A stretch of DNA of 64,000 nt from Mucilaginibacter gotjawali (GCF_002355435.1 NZ_AP017313.1:6279899-6343898); one strand, 5' to 3'; counted from the stretch's first letter, positions 8,328-18,166 are shown. The notes: a model not told the origin generated them from the sequence alone. Numbers and translations: made by a program.

Positions 8328-10664
8328 ATGAGTAAAGATCCTTTTGCGCCATTATTGTTACAGGATTCAAACGAGGAAAGTAAATTTCATCTAAAAGAAT
8401 TCGTGTTCAAATATTCCATTTACTGGAAGTGGTTCGTGATAGCGCTCGCGCTATCATTGGTGTCCGGCTTTATTTATTTAAAGGTGCATGCGCCCATTTT
8501 TTCTATCCATAGCAGCATTTTAATCAAAGACCAGCAAAAAGGCCTGGGCCAGGAAGATGATATGATGAAACAATTGAACATTTTTTCATCAAATAAAGTT
8601 GTGGACAACGAGATCCAGGTATTGGGCTCATACACCCTGATGAAAGAAGTAGTAGATACCCTTAAGCTAAATGTAACCTATTACTGGCAAGGTTTGTTCC
8701 GCAAAGTAGAACTCTACAATAGGAGCCCTTTAAAATTGGAGCAAATTTCCACGACTTCGGAAACATATAAAAAGCCATTAAAAATAGCAATACTGAATGG
8801 AGAAAGTGCCGCTGTTAACGGCCAAAAGATATTTTTTAATAAAGAAACCAAAACGCCTTATGGCATTATCAAACTCAGCAAAACCGGGAAAAGCCCCGAA
8901 ATGAAGTCGATAATCGTCAATATTGCTCCACCAAAAAACGTTGCTGAAGACCTTTCAAGTGCAATAAGGATAGAGCCGAGCAGTAAAATGTCAACCGTAC
9001 TGGTAATGACAATTGAAAATACGATCCCTGAAAAAGGCGAGGATATATTAAATCAATTGATCAATGCTTATAACGCTGCCGGTTTGGCTGACAAAAATTT
9101 GTCGGCGTCAAATACATTGCTATTTATCAACGAACGACTGAAGCTGATATCCGGCGAATTGGGTACTGCCGAAAAACAGGTTGAAGATTATAAATCGAAG
9201 GAAGGAATTACAGATATCAGCGCAGCATCGCAGATATTTTTACAAAACGTTCAAACAAATGATACACAGTTAAATACAGTAAAACTACAACAAAGTGTAT
9301 TAAATGACATTGAAAAACATGTTACTTCTGCCAGTAACGACCAGGGCTCCATTCCACAAACCCTGATGGGGCTCGACGACCCTACCCTGCTCAGCCTTAT
9401 CGGGCAACTCTCGCAGATGGAATTGCAACGACAGGCAACGGTTAAAGTTGTTAAACCAGGCAATCCCATAGTACAGGGTATTGACGAACAGATAGCTACC
9501 TTAAAGCACAATATCTACGATAATATTGAAACGCTTAAAAGGAGTTTGGATGTTACCCGTCAGCAATTGGAAAAAACGAGCAATAACATGACCGGTATGA
9601 TCAAAACTGTGCCGGTTAAAGAACGAAAGCTGGTTGATATTACCCGTCAGCAAACTATAAAAGACGACTTATATACGTTTTTACTAAAAAACAGGGAACA
9701 AACTGAATTATCCTTTGCGTCAACAGTGTCAGATACCAGGACAGTTGACAGGGCCATTAGCAGTGATGAACCTATAAAACCCAAAAAAGGCATCGTCCTG
9801 CTTTTGTTTTCTTTATTCGGGCTCGCGATCCCAGTTGCGGTAATCTATGTAATGGACCTGTGGAACGATAAGATCAAAAGCCGCAGCGACATTGAAAAAG
9901 ATTGCAGCATTCCCGTTCTCGCCGAAATTTCTCAAACAGAGAATTCGAATGAGCTCGTTCTGGAAATGGGCAGGTCTGCAATTGGAGAGCAGATCCGCGC
10001 ATTGCGTACCAATCTTTCTTTCTTATCCCCGGGCAAAAAACTGCAAACCATTATGCTTACTTCAAGTATCAGTGGCGAGGGAAAATCATTTATTTCGTTA
10101 AACCTGGGTGCAAGTTTGTCCATTACCGGCAAAAAAGTGATCATTCTTGAATTCGACCTCAGGAAGCCTAAATTACAGGAAAAGTTAAATATTGATCATA
10201 AAACCGGGCTAAGCAACTACCTGATCGGGTATGCCGAATTAGATGATATTATCTATTCGGTTCCCGGGTATGAAAATTATCACATCATAACCTGCGGGCT
10301 CATACCACCTAACCCTGTGGAGTTATTGGTAGATGGGCGCATGGATGAATTATTTACCATACTCCGTCTTAGGTATGATTATATAATAGTTGACGCACCG
10401 CCAATTGGCCTTGTAACCGACGCCCTTGTTATTGAAAAATATACTGATGCTACGTTTTATGTTATCCGTCACGAGTATACACCCAAAGTCCGCTTAAAGT
10501 ACATCAATGCGCTGTATAAAGAGGGCCGTTTTAAAAACCTTAATTTGATTATGAACGGTATCCAGCAAAAAGGCAAATATGGCTATGGTTACGGATATGG
10601 CTATGGATACGGGTACGGGTACGGGTTCGGGTATTATGAAAGTCCGGAAAAAGCAGTAAAGTGA
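8328..10664 (+). CDS. Polysaccharide co-polymerase / tyrosine autokinase (Wzc-like)
   Basis: 778 residues, the usual Wzc size. An N-terminal Wzz domain (first membrane segment about 34-54) leads through a long coiled-coil region to a second membrane segment (about 487-510) preceded by the proline-rich EPIKPKKG. The C-terminal BY-kinase has Walker A SGEGKS (near 580), Walker A' LEFDLRKP and Walker B IIVDAPPIG. The tail (about 750-772) is an alternating Gly-Tyr run of roughly ten tyrosines, the autophosphorylation cluster. The kinase cycle controls polymer length and export. It lies 5 bp after the export lipoprotein. Confidence 0.95.
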   Translation: MSKDPFAPLLLQDSNEESKFHLKEFVFKYSIYWKWFVIALALSLVSGFIYLKVHAPIFSIHSSILIKDQQKGLGQEDDMMKQLNIFSSNKVVDNEIQVLGSYTLMKEVVDTLKLNVTYYWQGLFRKVELYNRSPLKLEQISTTSETYKKPLKIAILNGESAAVNGQKIFFNKETKTPYGIIKLSKTGKSPEMKSIIVNIAPPKNVAEDLSSAIRIEPSSKMSTVLVMTIENTIPEKGEDILNQLINAYNAAGLADKNLSASNTLLFINERLKLISGELGTAEKQVEDYKSKEGITDISAASQIFLQNVQTNDTQLNTVKLQQSVLNDIEKHVTSASNDQGSIPQTLMGLDDPTLLSLIGQLSQMELQRQATVKVVKPGNPIVQGIDEQIATLKHNIYDNIETLKRSLDVTRQQLEKTSNNMTGMIKTVPVKERKLVDITRQQTIKDDLYTFLLKNREQTELSFASTVSDTRTVDRAISSDEPIKPKKGIVLLLFSLFGLAIPVAVIYVMDLWNDKIKSRSDIEKDCSIPVLAEISQTENSNELVLEMGRSAIGEQIRALRTNLSFLSPGKKLQTIMLTSSISGEGKSFISLNLGASLSITGKKVIILEFDLRKPKLQEKLNIDHKTGLSNYLIGYAELDDIIYSVPGYENYHIITCGLIPPNPVELLVDGRMDELFTILRLRYDYIIVDAPPIGLVTDALVIEKYTDATFYVIRHEYTPKVRLKYINALYKEGRFKNLNLIMNGIQQKGKYGYGYGYGYGYGYGYGFGYYESPEKAVK

Positions 10665-10736
10665 ATTTTATTGGTGGGATATTGAAAAATGGGCATATCA
10701 GCAATTACTGAATGTTAATTCAATTAAACGAGTTAA

Positions 10737-12299
10737 ATGGCCGAAAAAGAAAATATCGTAGGGGAAGGCAGAAAAAAAGCGACCATTTGGAATCTTTTTT
10801 TCCTGAACATTGGGTTTATCATCACATTGATAAACGGTGTATTGATCATTCCTTTATATCTGCACTATATGGACGGCGCAGTATATGGGGCCTGGCTGGC
10901 AACCGGCAATGTACTCACCTGGATTACTATCGTCGACCCGGGAGTAGCCGGCGTTCTTTTACAACGTGTATCTTATGCGTTGGGTGAGAAAAATGAAAAA
11001 GAGCTTGGTTTAGCCATAAGCTCGGGCATTTTAATTGCGATTGTATTATTCATATTATCAATTATCGTTGGTTATGGTCTGTCATATTTTATCGGTAGCA
11101 TCGCCAATATTGATATGCATTACCGCAGCGATATTGTCAAAGCCTTCAGGATCGCCTTATGGGGCACCTCGTTTAGCCTGTTAGCCGACACTTTTCGCAA
11201 CATAATATTAGCCTGGCACAAAACCAAACTTCACGGAATCCTTTTATACAGCTGTATTGTTGCAGCAAATATTGTTACTGTAGTGCTGTTAGTGCTTAAA
11301 TTCGGGGTGTATGCACTTGCCTACAGCAGCCTTTTTTTGGGTCTGTCTATTTTACTTTTCGCTATTACCTGCACCTGTATTTTGCTTAAGCGAAATAAAA
11401 TCAAGTTGGCCTTTCAATTTACTTATTTCAAATCGTTTTCAAAGGTATTCGTCTTTACATTTTCCAGTAACCTTTTTGAAACCCTGGCCGCCAATATCGA
11501 CCTCATTATAGTATCGAGATATATTGGTTCAAAAGCAGTAGCGGTACTCGACCTGTCACGCCGCCCGCTCAGAATTGTCTCTGGCCTGGCTAATAACATT
11601 ACTATTTCAATGCTGCCTTCATTGCCCCATTTATTCGGGGCAAATGAAAAGGAGAAGATCCGGATTGTTATCATGCGGATTTGGACGATACTGCTTTGGG
11701 TAGCAGGCTTTATTATATGCGGATTTATTTTGTTTAGCGCTAACCTTACTGAAAATTGGGTGGGGAAACAATTTTGGATTGGAAACAGCAACAATATCAT
11801 CCTGTGCACCTCATTCCTCTTATTATCCATCGGCTATAACTTATCAAACATTACCCTTTCTATGGGGCATATAAAAAGCAACAGTTTAATCAGCATGGCA
11901 AGAAGCATTGCTTATGTGGTCCTGTTATTGGTGCTTTCAAAGGTGCTCGGCATGACTGGTGTTTTACTAGCATTCCTTATCCCTACGCTGATACTAATCG
12001 CCTATTACCCTAAAAAGGTGTTCCGGAAGGCAAACCTGTCTGCACAAAATTTAAAAGAGTTGATACATGAAAGTTTATTGACAGGGATTATAGTGGCAGG
12101 TTGCATCCTGATTTCTTATTCTTTTAAATACCACCTTTCATGGTTTGGTTTGATAGGATTTAGTGCGCTTTACAGTGTTGTATTCCTTGTTTTGCTTTTT
12201 TCACTAAGCAAGCGTTTCCGTGGGGAACTGAACATAGCTGTAGGCGTGTTTACAGTAAAGGCCAAGGCGATTGTTCAATTATTATTACCAAGTTTTTAA
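10737..12299 (+). CDS. Lipid-linked oligosaccharide flippase (Wzx/PST-like)
   Basis: 520 residues with about 12-14 predicted transmembrane helices and no soluble domain, the pattern of MOP-superfamily flippases that move undecaprenyl-PP-linked repeat units across the inner membrane. The N-terminal block GFIITLINGVLIIPLYLHY with YGAWLATGNVLTWI is typical of this group. ATG 10737 begins a clean N-terminus; an overlapping frame from 10712 lacks membrane character and is ignored. With the Wzy-like protein at 18163 it indicates a Wzx/Wzy-dependent pathway. Confidence 0.88.
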   Translation: MAEKENIVGEGRKKATIWNLFFLNIGFIITLINGVLIIPLYLHYMDGAVYGAWLATGNVLTWITIVDPGVAGVLLQRVSYALGEKNEKELGLAISSGILIAIVLFILSIIVGYGLSYFIGSIANIDMHYRSDIVKAFRIALWGTSFSLLADTFRNIILAWHKTKLHGILLYSCIVAANIVTVVLLVLKFGVYALAYSSLFLGLSILLFAITCTCILLKRNKIKLAFQFTYFKSFSKVFVFTFSSNLFETLAANIDLIIVSRYIGSKAVAVLDLSRRPLRIVSGLANNITISMLPSLPHLFGANEKEKIRIVIMRIWTILLWVAGFIICGFILFSANLTENWVGKQFWIGNSNNIILCTSFLLLSIGYNLSNITLSMGHIKSNSLISMARSIAYVVLLLVLSKVLGMTGVLLAFLIPTLILIAYYPKKVFRKANLSAQNLKELIHESLLTGIIVAGCILISYSFKYHLSWFGLIGFSALYSVVFLVLLFSLSKRFRGELNIAVGVFTVKAKAIVQLLLPSF

Positions 12300-12316
12300 A
12301 TGAAAAAAGGAAGAAT

Positions 12317-13405
12317 ATGAATGCTCCCTCAACAAGTTTTGCTCCGGCGCCAATGTATGAAAAAGAGCTGAAGCGGGAAAAGCTGAAGCGAAAGATCAAT
12401 TCTTTTATCCTGCGTAAAATTGATGGTACACCTTTACAGTTCAGGCTGTACCGCGCCTACTGGCATTACAAATTAAACAGTAACAAAAAAGCAATAAATG
12501 CAGAATTTAAAAGCACACATTTTTTAACCCAGAAACCAAATTATGGGGCTGGTATAGGCCATCAGTTGGCAAACTGGAATTCGGGATTGTATTTTTCCGG
12601 CCTTTTTAAAGTACGGTTTGCACACTTCCCTTTTTCAACAGCTAAATGGGAAAACTTTTTGGGCTTTGGCGAGGGCGAGCTTTTGGCCCCTCCTTTTTTT
12701 ACGGATAAAAGATTTAAAGTGGTACGGTTGCCAAGGTTCAACTCCATTAAAAAAGAAGAAATACAGTTAATAGGCGATATTATAAATTCGTATGAGCGCC
12801 CCTTTATATTATTTCTTTTGGAGATCGACCAGGGTTATGTAAATCAATTTGATACATATCAACTGCTATCGGAGAAATTTTTCAAAGCCAAGGCCCGAAA
12901 AAATGACCGACTGATCTTTTCTCCCGAAAAATTCAATATCGCCATCCACATCAGGCGCCGCATGAAAATTGAAACAGAGGAAGTATGGAAAGAACGGGGG
13001 CTTAATAATGATTACTATGCAACTATTTTGCGTAAGGTGCTTGCCTTGCTTAAACACAACAAAATTGCAGAGGTTTATTTATTCTCGCAGGGCAACATCA
13101 ATGACTTTCCCGAATTCAAAGAATTTGACAATATCCATTATTGCATGGATATGGGCCCGGAGGATTCTGTTTTGCATATGATAAACGCCGATCTGCTCAT
13201 CAGCAGCAAAAGCTCCTTTTCATATAAGCCGGCATTAATATCAAGGCATATACAAATATGCCCGGCATCCTTCTGGCATGGCTACCCTTCATCATCAAAT
13301 TATATTTTGGCCGATAACTCCGGCGATTTCAAAAAGGCCCAACTTTCGGAACAGCTATACTCTTCTGAAAAATTAAAGGGTATATATAATTCTAAACCGC
13401 AATAA
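12317..13405 (+). CDS. Probable fucosyltransferase-like (GT-B) glycosyltransferase
   Basis: 362 residues. Three spaced motifs recall GT11/GT23-type fucosyltransferases: GAGIGHQLANWNSGLYF (about 76-92), the donor-binding-like block NIAIHIRRR (about 210-218), and DLLISSKSSFSYKPALIS (about 293-310), equivalent to the SNSSFSWWAAL motif of GT11. No signal peptide or membrane segment, so it is cytosolic. The presence of gmd upstream fits a GDP-6-deoxyhexose donor, but this is inference. Identity to any named enzyme appears low. Confidence 0.55.
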   Translation: MNAPSTSFAPAPMYEKELKREKLKRKINSFILRKIDGTPLQFRLYRAYWHYKLNSNKKAINAEFKSTHFLTQKPNYGAGIGHQLANWNSGLYFSGLFKVRFAHFPFSTAKWENFLGFGEGELLAPPFFTDKRFKVVRLPRFNSIKKEEIQLIGDIINSYERPFILFLLEIDQGYVNQFDTYQLLSEKFFKAKARKNDRLIFSPEKFNIAIHIRRRMKIETEEVWKERGLNNDYYATILRKVLALLKHNKIAEVYLFSQGNINDFPEFKEFDNIHYCMDMGPEDSVLHMINADLLISSKSSFSYKPALISRHIQICPASFWHGYPSSSNYILADNSGDFKKAQLSEQLYSSEKLKGIYNSKPQ

Positions 13406-13420
13406 AAACAACTTGTATAA

Positions 13421-14680
13421 ATGAAGAAGGCAACTATAATCGGTTCGGGAATCTCAGGATTAAGCATAGCAAATATGTTATCGGGGCGGTTTGCAGTTAA
13501 AGTTTTAGAAAGATCAGATAAAACAGGCGGCTTAATAAAATGTGAGCGGATAAATGGCAATCTTTTTCACAGGGTTGGCGGACATGTATTTAACAGCAAA
13601 AATCAATTGGTGCTGGATTGGTTTTGGAAGCATTTTAACAGGGATAACGAATTTCTTCAGGCAAAACGGAATGCCAAAATATTGCTTGCAGGCAAACTGA
13701 TTGGATATCCGCTGGAAAACTACCTTTATCAACTGCCCGAAGAGCAGTTAAGGCCGATAATTGACGAACTTTTAACATTAATTGCAACCGGTAAAAAGGA
13801 GGCCGGCAGCTACGGTAATTTTAAAGACTTCCTGGTGGGCAACTTTGGGGTAAACCTTTACAATCTATATTTCGGCCCGTACAACTCCAAGATCTGGAAT
13901 ACCGATATCAGCAAGGTACCGCTTGAATGGCTGGACGGCAAATTGCCGATGCCGCAAATACGCGAAGTGATTGTCAGTAATATCATAAAGCGCGAAGAGT
14001 CATCAATGGTACATGCTGCATTTTATTATCCAAAAAGAGATGGCTCCCAATTTATTATCGACAAACTGGCAGAACAGCAGGATATCAGTTTATCATACCA
14101 TGTTTCTGACATTAAATTTCAAAATGGCCAGTTAGCATTGAACAATGGAGACATCGTTACCGATGTTTTGGTTTATTGCGGCGATGTACGCCAGCTGGCA
14201 TCTATCATTAACATTGATGATGATACGCTGAACGAGGCGCTGAAAAATGTAAGCGATTTGCTTTCAAACGGAACATCAAATGTTTTGTGCGAGACGGATG
14301 ATAATGATTTGTCGTGGTTATACCTTCCCGAGGATAAATTTAAAGCGCACCGGATTATTTATACCGGAAATTTTAGCGGGACAAATAACGAAGGCAGTAA
14401 AAGAAAGACGTGTGTGGTCGAATTTTCGGGCAAGCAGGAAAAGCCAACAATGATTGAAGAGTTGGCCCTGCTTCCCGGAAACCTTTCACCGCTGGCCTTT
14501 AATTATGAGCCCGACTCGTACATCATCCAGCAAAACGGAACGCGCGACAAAATAGCCAGGTTGAAAGAGTTGCTGGTCACATATAATATTTACCTGCTGG
14601 GCAGGTTTGGCGAATGGGAATATTACAATATGGATAAATGTATTGAAGCTGCAATGGAATTAAATGAAAAATTAAGTTAA
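13421..14680 (+). CDS. UDP-galactopyranose mutase-like flavoprotein
   Basis: 419 residues. It opens with an FAD-binding GSGISGLS (8-15) and the Glu of VLERSDKTGG. GGHVFNSKN (about 53-61), GKLIGYPLENYLYQLP, NLYFGPYNSKIWNTD and the C-terminal GRFGEWEYYNMDKCIEAAM match the layout of UDP-galactopyranose mutases, which isomerise UDP-Galp to UDP-Galf. The protein is longer than classical Glf (~370), and the active-site arginines cannot be placed with certainty. It could instead be a related oxidoreductase acting on a sugar nucleotide. It starts 15 bp after the previous gene. Confidence 0.65.
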   Translation: MKKATIIGSGISGLSIANMLSGRFAVKVLERSDKTGGLIKCERINGNLFHRVGGHVFNSKNQLVLDWFWKHFNRDNEFLQAKRNAKILLAGKLIGYPLENYLYQLPEEQLRPIIDELLTLIATGKKEAGSYGNFKDFLVGNFGVNLYNLYFGPYNSKIWNTDISKVPLEWLDGKLPMPQIREVIVSNIIKREESSMVHAAFYYPKRDGSQFIIDKLAEQQDISLSYHVSDIKFQNGQLALNNGDIVTDVLVYCGDVRQLASIINIDDDTLNEALKNVSDLLSNGTSNVLCETDDNDLSWLYLPEDKFKAHRIIYTGNFSGTNNEGSKRKTCVVEFSGKQEKPTMIEELALLPGNLSPLAFNYEPDSYIIQQNGTRDKIARLKELLVTYNIYLLGRFGEWEYYNMDKCIEAAMELNEKLS

Positions 14681-14705
14681 CCAGGTTAAAGTAAATATCA
14701 GACCT

Positions 14706-15803
14706 ATGAAATCCATCGCTGTAAATCGAACACAAAAAGAAAAAGGAAGCCGGTTGGCCGAATTGGATGCTTTAAGGGGGCTTGCTGTTTTAACAGTGAT
14801 GCTTTATCACTATACCTATGCTTACGACTTTCATTTTAAGCTTTTTTCGGATCATAAACTTTATTTAAGCCATGGTAACCTGGCTGTTCATTTATTTTTT
14901 ATCATCAGTGGGTTTGTAATATTCATGACCCTTGAGCGAAGCAAAAATAAGTTTGATTTTATTGTCTCCCGGTTTTCACGCTTATACCCCGCTTACTGGA
15001 CAGCTATATTCCTAACGGCATTTATTATAACTATTTTACCGGTACCCACGCTGGGCCATTATACTCCAAAAGAGATTCTGTACAATATAACCATGTTCCA
15101 GGGGTTTACCAAGGTGCGGTTGATTGATCAGGTTTACTGGACTTTAAAAATGGAGCTTACGTTCTATATTCTTATGTATGGCCTTTACCTGGCCAGGTTG
15201 CTTCGAAAGATCGAGATCATATGTATAGGCTGGCTTACTTTATCGCTCATATCCTCACTTTTCAGCATTCATTTTAAAAAATATATCGATGTGCTGTTTA
15301 TACTGGAATACGCGCCATTATTTATTGCCGGCATTAACTTTTACCGAATAAAAACAAACGGCGCAAGCTTTTTAAACAATGTAATTATTGGCACAAGTTT
15401 CCTGGTGGAGTGTAAATGGTTATTAACCCATCCGGATGAAAACTACGGCTCGCTGGCTATCCTGGCTGGTATTTATGCCGTGTTTTACTTATTCACTTAC
15501 GAAAAACTTTCGTGGCTTAATAATAAGGTATTGCTGTTTTTAGGTACAATTTCCTATTCGCTATACCTGCTGCACAATGTTATCGGGTACGCCATAATTT
15601 ACCGGTTGCGCCAGTTTTCAGATCTGCAGTTGTTTTATGTAATTGTGCCGCTCATATTTTCGGTGCTGCTCGCCACAACCTTGACTTACGCTATTGAAAA
15701 ACCTGCATTGAAGTATATCAGGGATGCTTACAAAAAATGGAAAGCAAAAAAAGTTGTTTATGAAACGGAGGCGTTGGTTAAGGAGCCACTAAGTAACTGT
15801 TAA
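14706..15803 (+). CDS. Acyltransferase 3 family membrane protein (OafA-like)
   Basis: 365 residues with about ten membrane helices. The N-terminal LDALRGLAVLTVMLYHYTY carries the RG and conserved His of the acyltransferase-3 family. The next conserved arginine region is RFSRLYPAYW. Such proteins O-acetylate surface polysaccharides on the outer face of the inner membrane using cytosolic acyl donors. Length is normal and no SGNH domain is fused. It is one of four acyltransferases in the locus. Confidence 0.9.
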   Translation: MKSIAVNRTQKEKGSRLAELDALRGLAVLTVMLYHYTYAYDFHFKLFSDHKLYLSHGNLAVHLFFIISGFVIFMTLERSKNKFDFIVSRFSRLYPAYWTAIFLTAFIITILPVPTLGHYTPKEILYNITMFQGFTKVRLIDQVYWTLKMELTFYILMYGLYLARLLRKIEIICIGWLTLSLISSLFSIHFKKYIDVLFILEYAPLFIAGINFYRIKTNGASFLNNVIIGTSFLVECKWLLTHPDENYGSLAILAGIYAVFYLFTYEKLSWLNNKVLLFLGTISYSLYLLHNVIGYAIIYRLRQFSDLQLFYVIVPLIFSVLLATTLTYAIEKPALKYIRDAYKKWKAKKVVYETEALVKEPLSNC

Positions 15804-15817
15804 TCAGCTAATTGATA

Positions 15818-16786
15818 ATGGAAAACATTCTTAATATCCCCATCAGGTCCTTAAAAGGAATTTACAGCAAGATTGATGCTGAAAGCTCAAATTTTGGCCG
15901 TAACTGGAAATTGTTCCCGGTAAAGGAGTATGCCAATGATTTGATAAAAAACGCGCTGCTGACTGATGATCCTTTTATGGTGGCCAGGTTAGGATCAACA
16001 GAACTGGCCTGTATGATTAACTATTTGGGTGTAAAGCAGCAAAGTAAATACAAATCGGTTAAAGGCTATGTAACCGGCAAAAGCCCGGCATGGTGGTGGA
16101 GCCAATCCATTATGCAGCAAATGCAGGATTGGTCGGGCTTTTTCCCGGTAGATATTGGAAACATCGAAAGATTTTGCGAAATGATGATCGGAATTTTGCC
16201 AAATGTTGATGTTTTGGGTTCGTGGCTAAAAGAGGAAAAGTTTTTTAATGAGGAGCTTTCCCGTTCAAAAAAAGTAGTGCTTGAAGACCTTGAACCATTT
16301 TTTACCCCTAATCCCTGGACGTGGGGTTTAGAGGGAAAAAAGGTATTGGTTGTGCACCCTTTTGATGAGGCGATAAAAAATCAGTTTGATGTACGCGAAT
16401 ATTTATTTGAAAACAAACTGCTGCCCGATTTTGAATTAACAACCATACCGGCAGTGCAAAGCCTGGCGCGCGAAAATACACCCTATGACAGTTGGTTTGA
16501 TGCCCTGGATTCCATGAAGGAAAAGATAGCAGCAACCGACTTCCATGTTTGCATACTGGGTTGCGGCGCTTATGGTTTTCCATTGGCCTCTTTTGTTAAA
16601 GACATGGGTAAAAAAGCAATTCACCTGGGAGGAGTAACCCAATTGCTGTTTGGTATAAAGGGAAAGCGATGGGAGAACTACATCGTATACCCTTATACTA
16701 ATTTATATAATGAATACTGGATCCGGCCCGGCGATAAAAACCGGCCTAAAAAAGCAGCCATTGTTGAAAGTGCCTGCTATTGGTAG
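15818..16786 (+). CDS. Putative GT-D-fold glycosyltransferase-like protein
   Basis: 322 residues from ATG 15818; an in-frame TTG six bases earlier is less likely. Two stretches recall GT-D (DUF1792-like) enzymes: MVARLGSTELACMINYLG near residue 50, in the place of the RFGDGE catalytic motif, and the C-terminal ILGCGAYGFPLASFVKDMGK followed by AIHLGG. Cytosolic, with no signal peptide. If the comparison holds it transfers a sugar in the repeat unit, but the acidic catalytic residues differ (STE instead of GDGE), so activity is uncertain. Confidence 0.5.
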   Translation: MENILNIPIRSLKGIYSKIDAESSNFGRNWKLFPVKEYANDLIKNALLTDDPFMVARLGSTELACMINYLGVKQQSKYKSVKGYVTGKSPAWWWSQSIMQQMQDWSGFFPVDIGNIERFCEMMIGILPNVDVLGSWLKEEKFFNEELSRSKKVVLEDLEPFFTPNPWTWGLEGKKVLVVHPFDEAIKNQFDVREYLFENKLLPDFELTTIPAVQSLARENTPYDSWFDALDSMKEKIAATDFHVCILGCGAYGFPLASFVKDMGKKAIHLGGVTQLLFGIKGKRWENYIVYPYTNLYNEYWIRPGDKNRPKKAAIVESACYW

Positions 16787-16811
16787 GCAAATGGAAAGTT
16801 GAGAGATAAAA

Positions 16812-17510
16812 ATGAAGTGGATAAGATTTTCTTTAAAAATAATTCTGTTGCCTGTAAATAATTATTTAAGGGTAACCTTTTCGTTGATCAGGCTTAAATA
16901 TAAAAACCCAACAATGAAATTAGTGGGGAAAGTTAGTGTTTCAAAAAGCTCCCGATTTGGCAGGAATAATTACCTGGCACTTAACTGCACGGTGATAAAC
17001 ACCACCATGGGTGATTTTTCATACGTTGGCGCAAATTCATTTATTCAAAATGTTACGGTTGGTAAGTTTACCTGTATAGGGCCAAATGTTTATATAGGAT
17101 TGGGAAACCACCCTACGGCTGAGTTCTTTTCCATCCATCCTATCTTCTATTCAAAGCTTGCTCAGGCAGGCGGGATCACGTTTGCCGACGATCAATATTT
17201 CAATGAATATTCAGATTCCTTAATCGGCAATGATGTTTGGATTGGTGCATCGGCAATCATCCGGGGAGGTGTAATGATCGGCAACGGGGCTGTGGTTGCT
17301 TCCGGAGCTGTGGTTACTAAGGATGTCCCTCCTTATGCTATTGTAGGCGGAATCCCTGCAAAGATTATAAAATACCGGTTTGCTGAAGATGAGATTGCGA
17401 AACTTGATGACCTTAAATGGTGGGATAAGGACGATGAATGGTTTAAACACAATTTTAAGCGAATGCATTCGATAAAAAATATTAATCATTTAACCGGCAA
17501 TGTGCGATGA
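16812..17510 (+). CDS. CatB/XAT-type hexapeptide-repeat acetyltransferase
   Basis: 232 residues. The middle and C-terminal parts are left-handed beta-helix hexapeptide repeats (VGANSFIQNVTVGKFTCIG, then SLIGNDVWIGASAII and MIGNGAVVASGAVVTKDV), ending in the family signature YAIVGGIPAKIIKYRF. The catalytic His is probably in GLGNHPTAEFF. It transfers an acyl group, usually acetyl from acetyl-CoA, to a sugar hydroxyl. The C-terminal WWDKDDEW is usual for this subfamily. Its stop overlaps the next start by 4 bp. Confidence 0.88.
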   Translation: MKWIRFSLKIILLPVNNYLRVTFSLIRLKYKNPTMKLVGKVSVSKSSRFGRNNYLALNCTVINTTMGDFSYVGANSFIQNVTVGKFTCIGPNVYIGLGNHPTAEFFSIHPIFYSKLAQAGGITFADDQYFNEYSDSLIGNDVWIGASAIIRGGVMIGNGAVVASGAVVTKDVPPYAIVGGIPAKIIKYRFAEDEIAKLDDLKWWDKDDEWFKHNFKRMHSIKNINHLTGNVR

Positions 17511-18166
17511 CTATTTTTTCTTTTTTATACAGGTCGTTTAAAGCGGTTTTTGAATACATCTACCGGGTATTTTCTTCGGTAGTTACGATTATAAAATTGA
17601 ATGGTAACCAGGTGAATTACGGTTTAGGATTAGTAAGCCGGGGCATTCCACAAATTGAGGTCAACAGTAAAGGAAAAATGTCTATTGGAATAAATTTCAG
17701 GATGAACAATGGCAACAGGTACAACAAAATCGGCCGTCAGCGTCCTTGCCTTTTTGTGGTTAGCCCAAATGCGGTATTAAGTATTGGTAACAACACGGGC
17801 ATGAGCGGAACTACTATCGTTTGCAGGCAAAAAGTTACCATTGGCGACCACGTAAAAATTGGGGGGAACACCGTAATTTATGATACTGACTTTCACAGCC
17901 TTGATCCTTCTTTAAGGCGAGATCGGTTCACTGATGCGGGAAATACATCAAATGCAGAAGTTATTATTGGTAACGATGTTTTTATCGGGGCCCATTCAAC
18001 AATTTTAAAAGGGGTAACTATTGGTGAAGGCGCCGTCATCGGCGCCGCCTCGCTTGTTGCAAAAAGTATTCCGGCCTATGAGATATGGGCAGGAAATCCG
18101 GCCCGGTTTTTAAAAAAAGTAAATAATGTACAGGTAGAAAATAAAACGCTGGTATACAACAAATGA
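17507..18166 (+). CDS. Hexapeptide-repeat O-acyltransferase (WcaF-like)
   Basis: 219 residues. After a hydrophobic, probably membrane-associated N-terminus (about 1-30), hexapeptide repeats run from about residue 80 (LSIGNNTGMSGTTIVCRQK, VTIGDHVKIGGNTVIYDTDFH) to VIIGNDVFIGAHSTILKGV and WAGNPARFLKKV. The His in DTDFHS is the likely catalytic base. It should acylate a sugar of the polysaccharide. It overlaps both neighbours by 4 bp (ATGA junctions), so it is translationally coupled to the acetyltransferase before and the polymerase after. Confidence 0.87.
   Translation: MTIFSFLYRSFKAVFEYIYRVFSSVVTIIKLNGNQVNYGLGLVSRGIPQIEVNSKGKMSIGINFRMNNGNRYNKIGRQRPCLFVVSPNAVLSIGNNTGMSGTTIVCRQKVTIGDHVKIGGNTVIYDTDFHSLDPSLRRDRFTDAGNTSNAEVIIGNDVFIGAHSTILKGVTIGEGAVIGAASLVAKSIPAYEIWAGNPARFLKKVNNVQVENKTLVYNK

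Noticed and set aside
10712..10987. 91-codon frame overlapping the flippase start
   Set aside because: It overlaps the flippase gene in another frame, is highly charged and unlike any protein, and the flippase N-terminus at 10737 is well supported.
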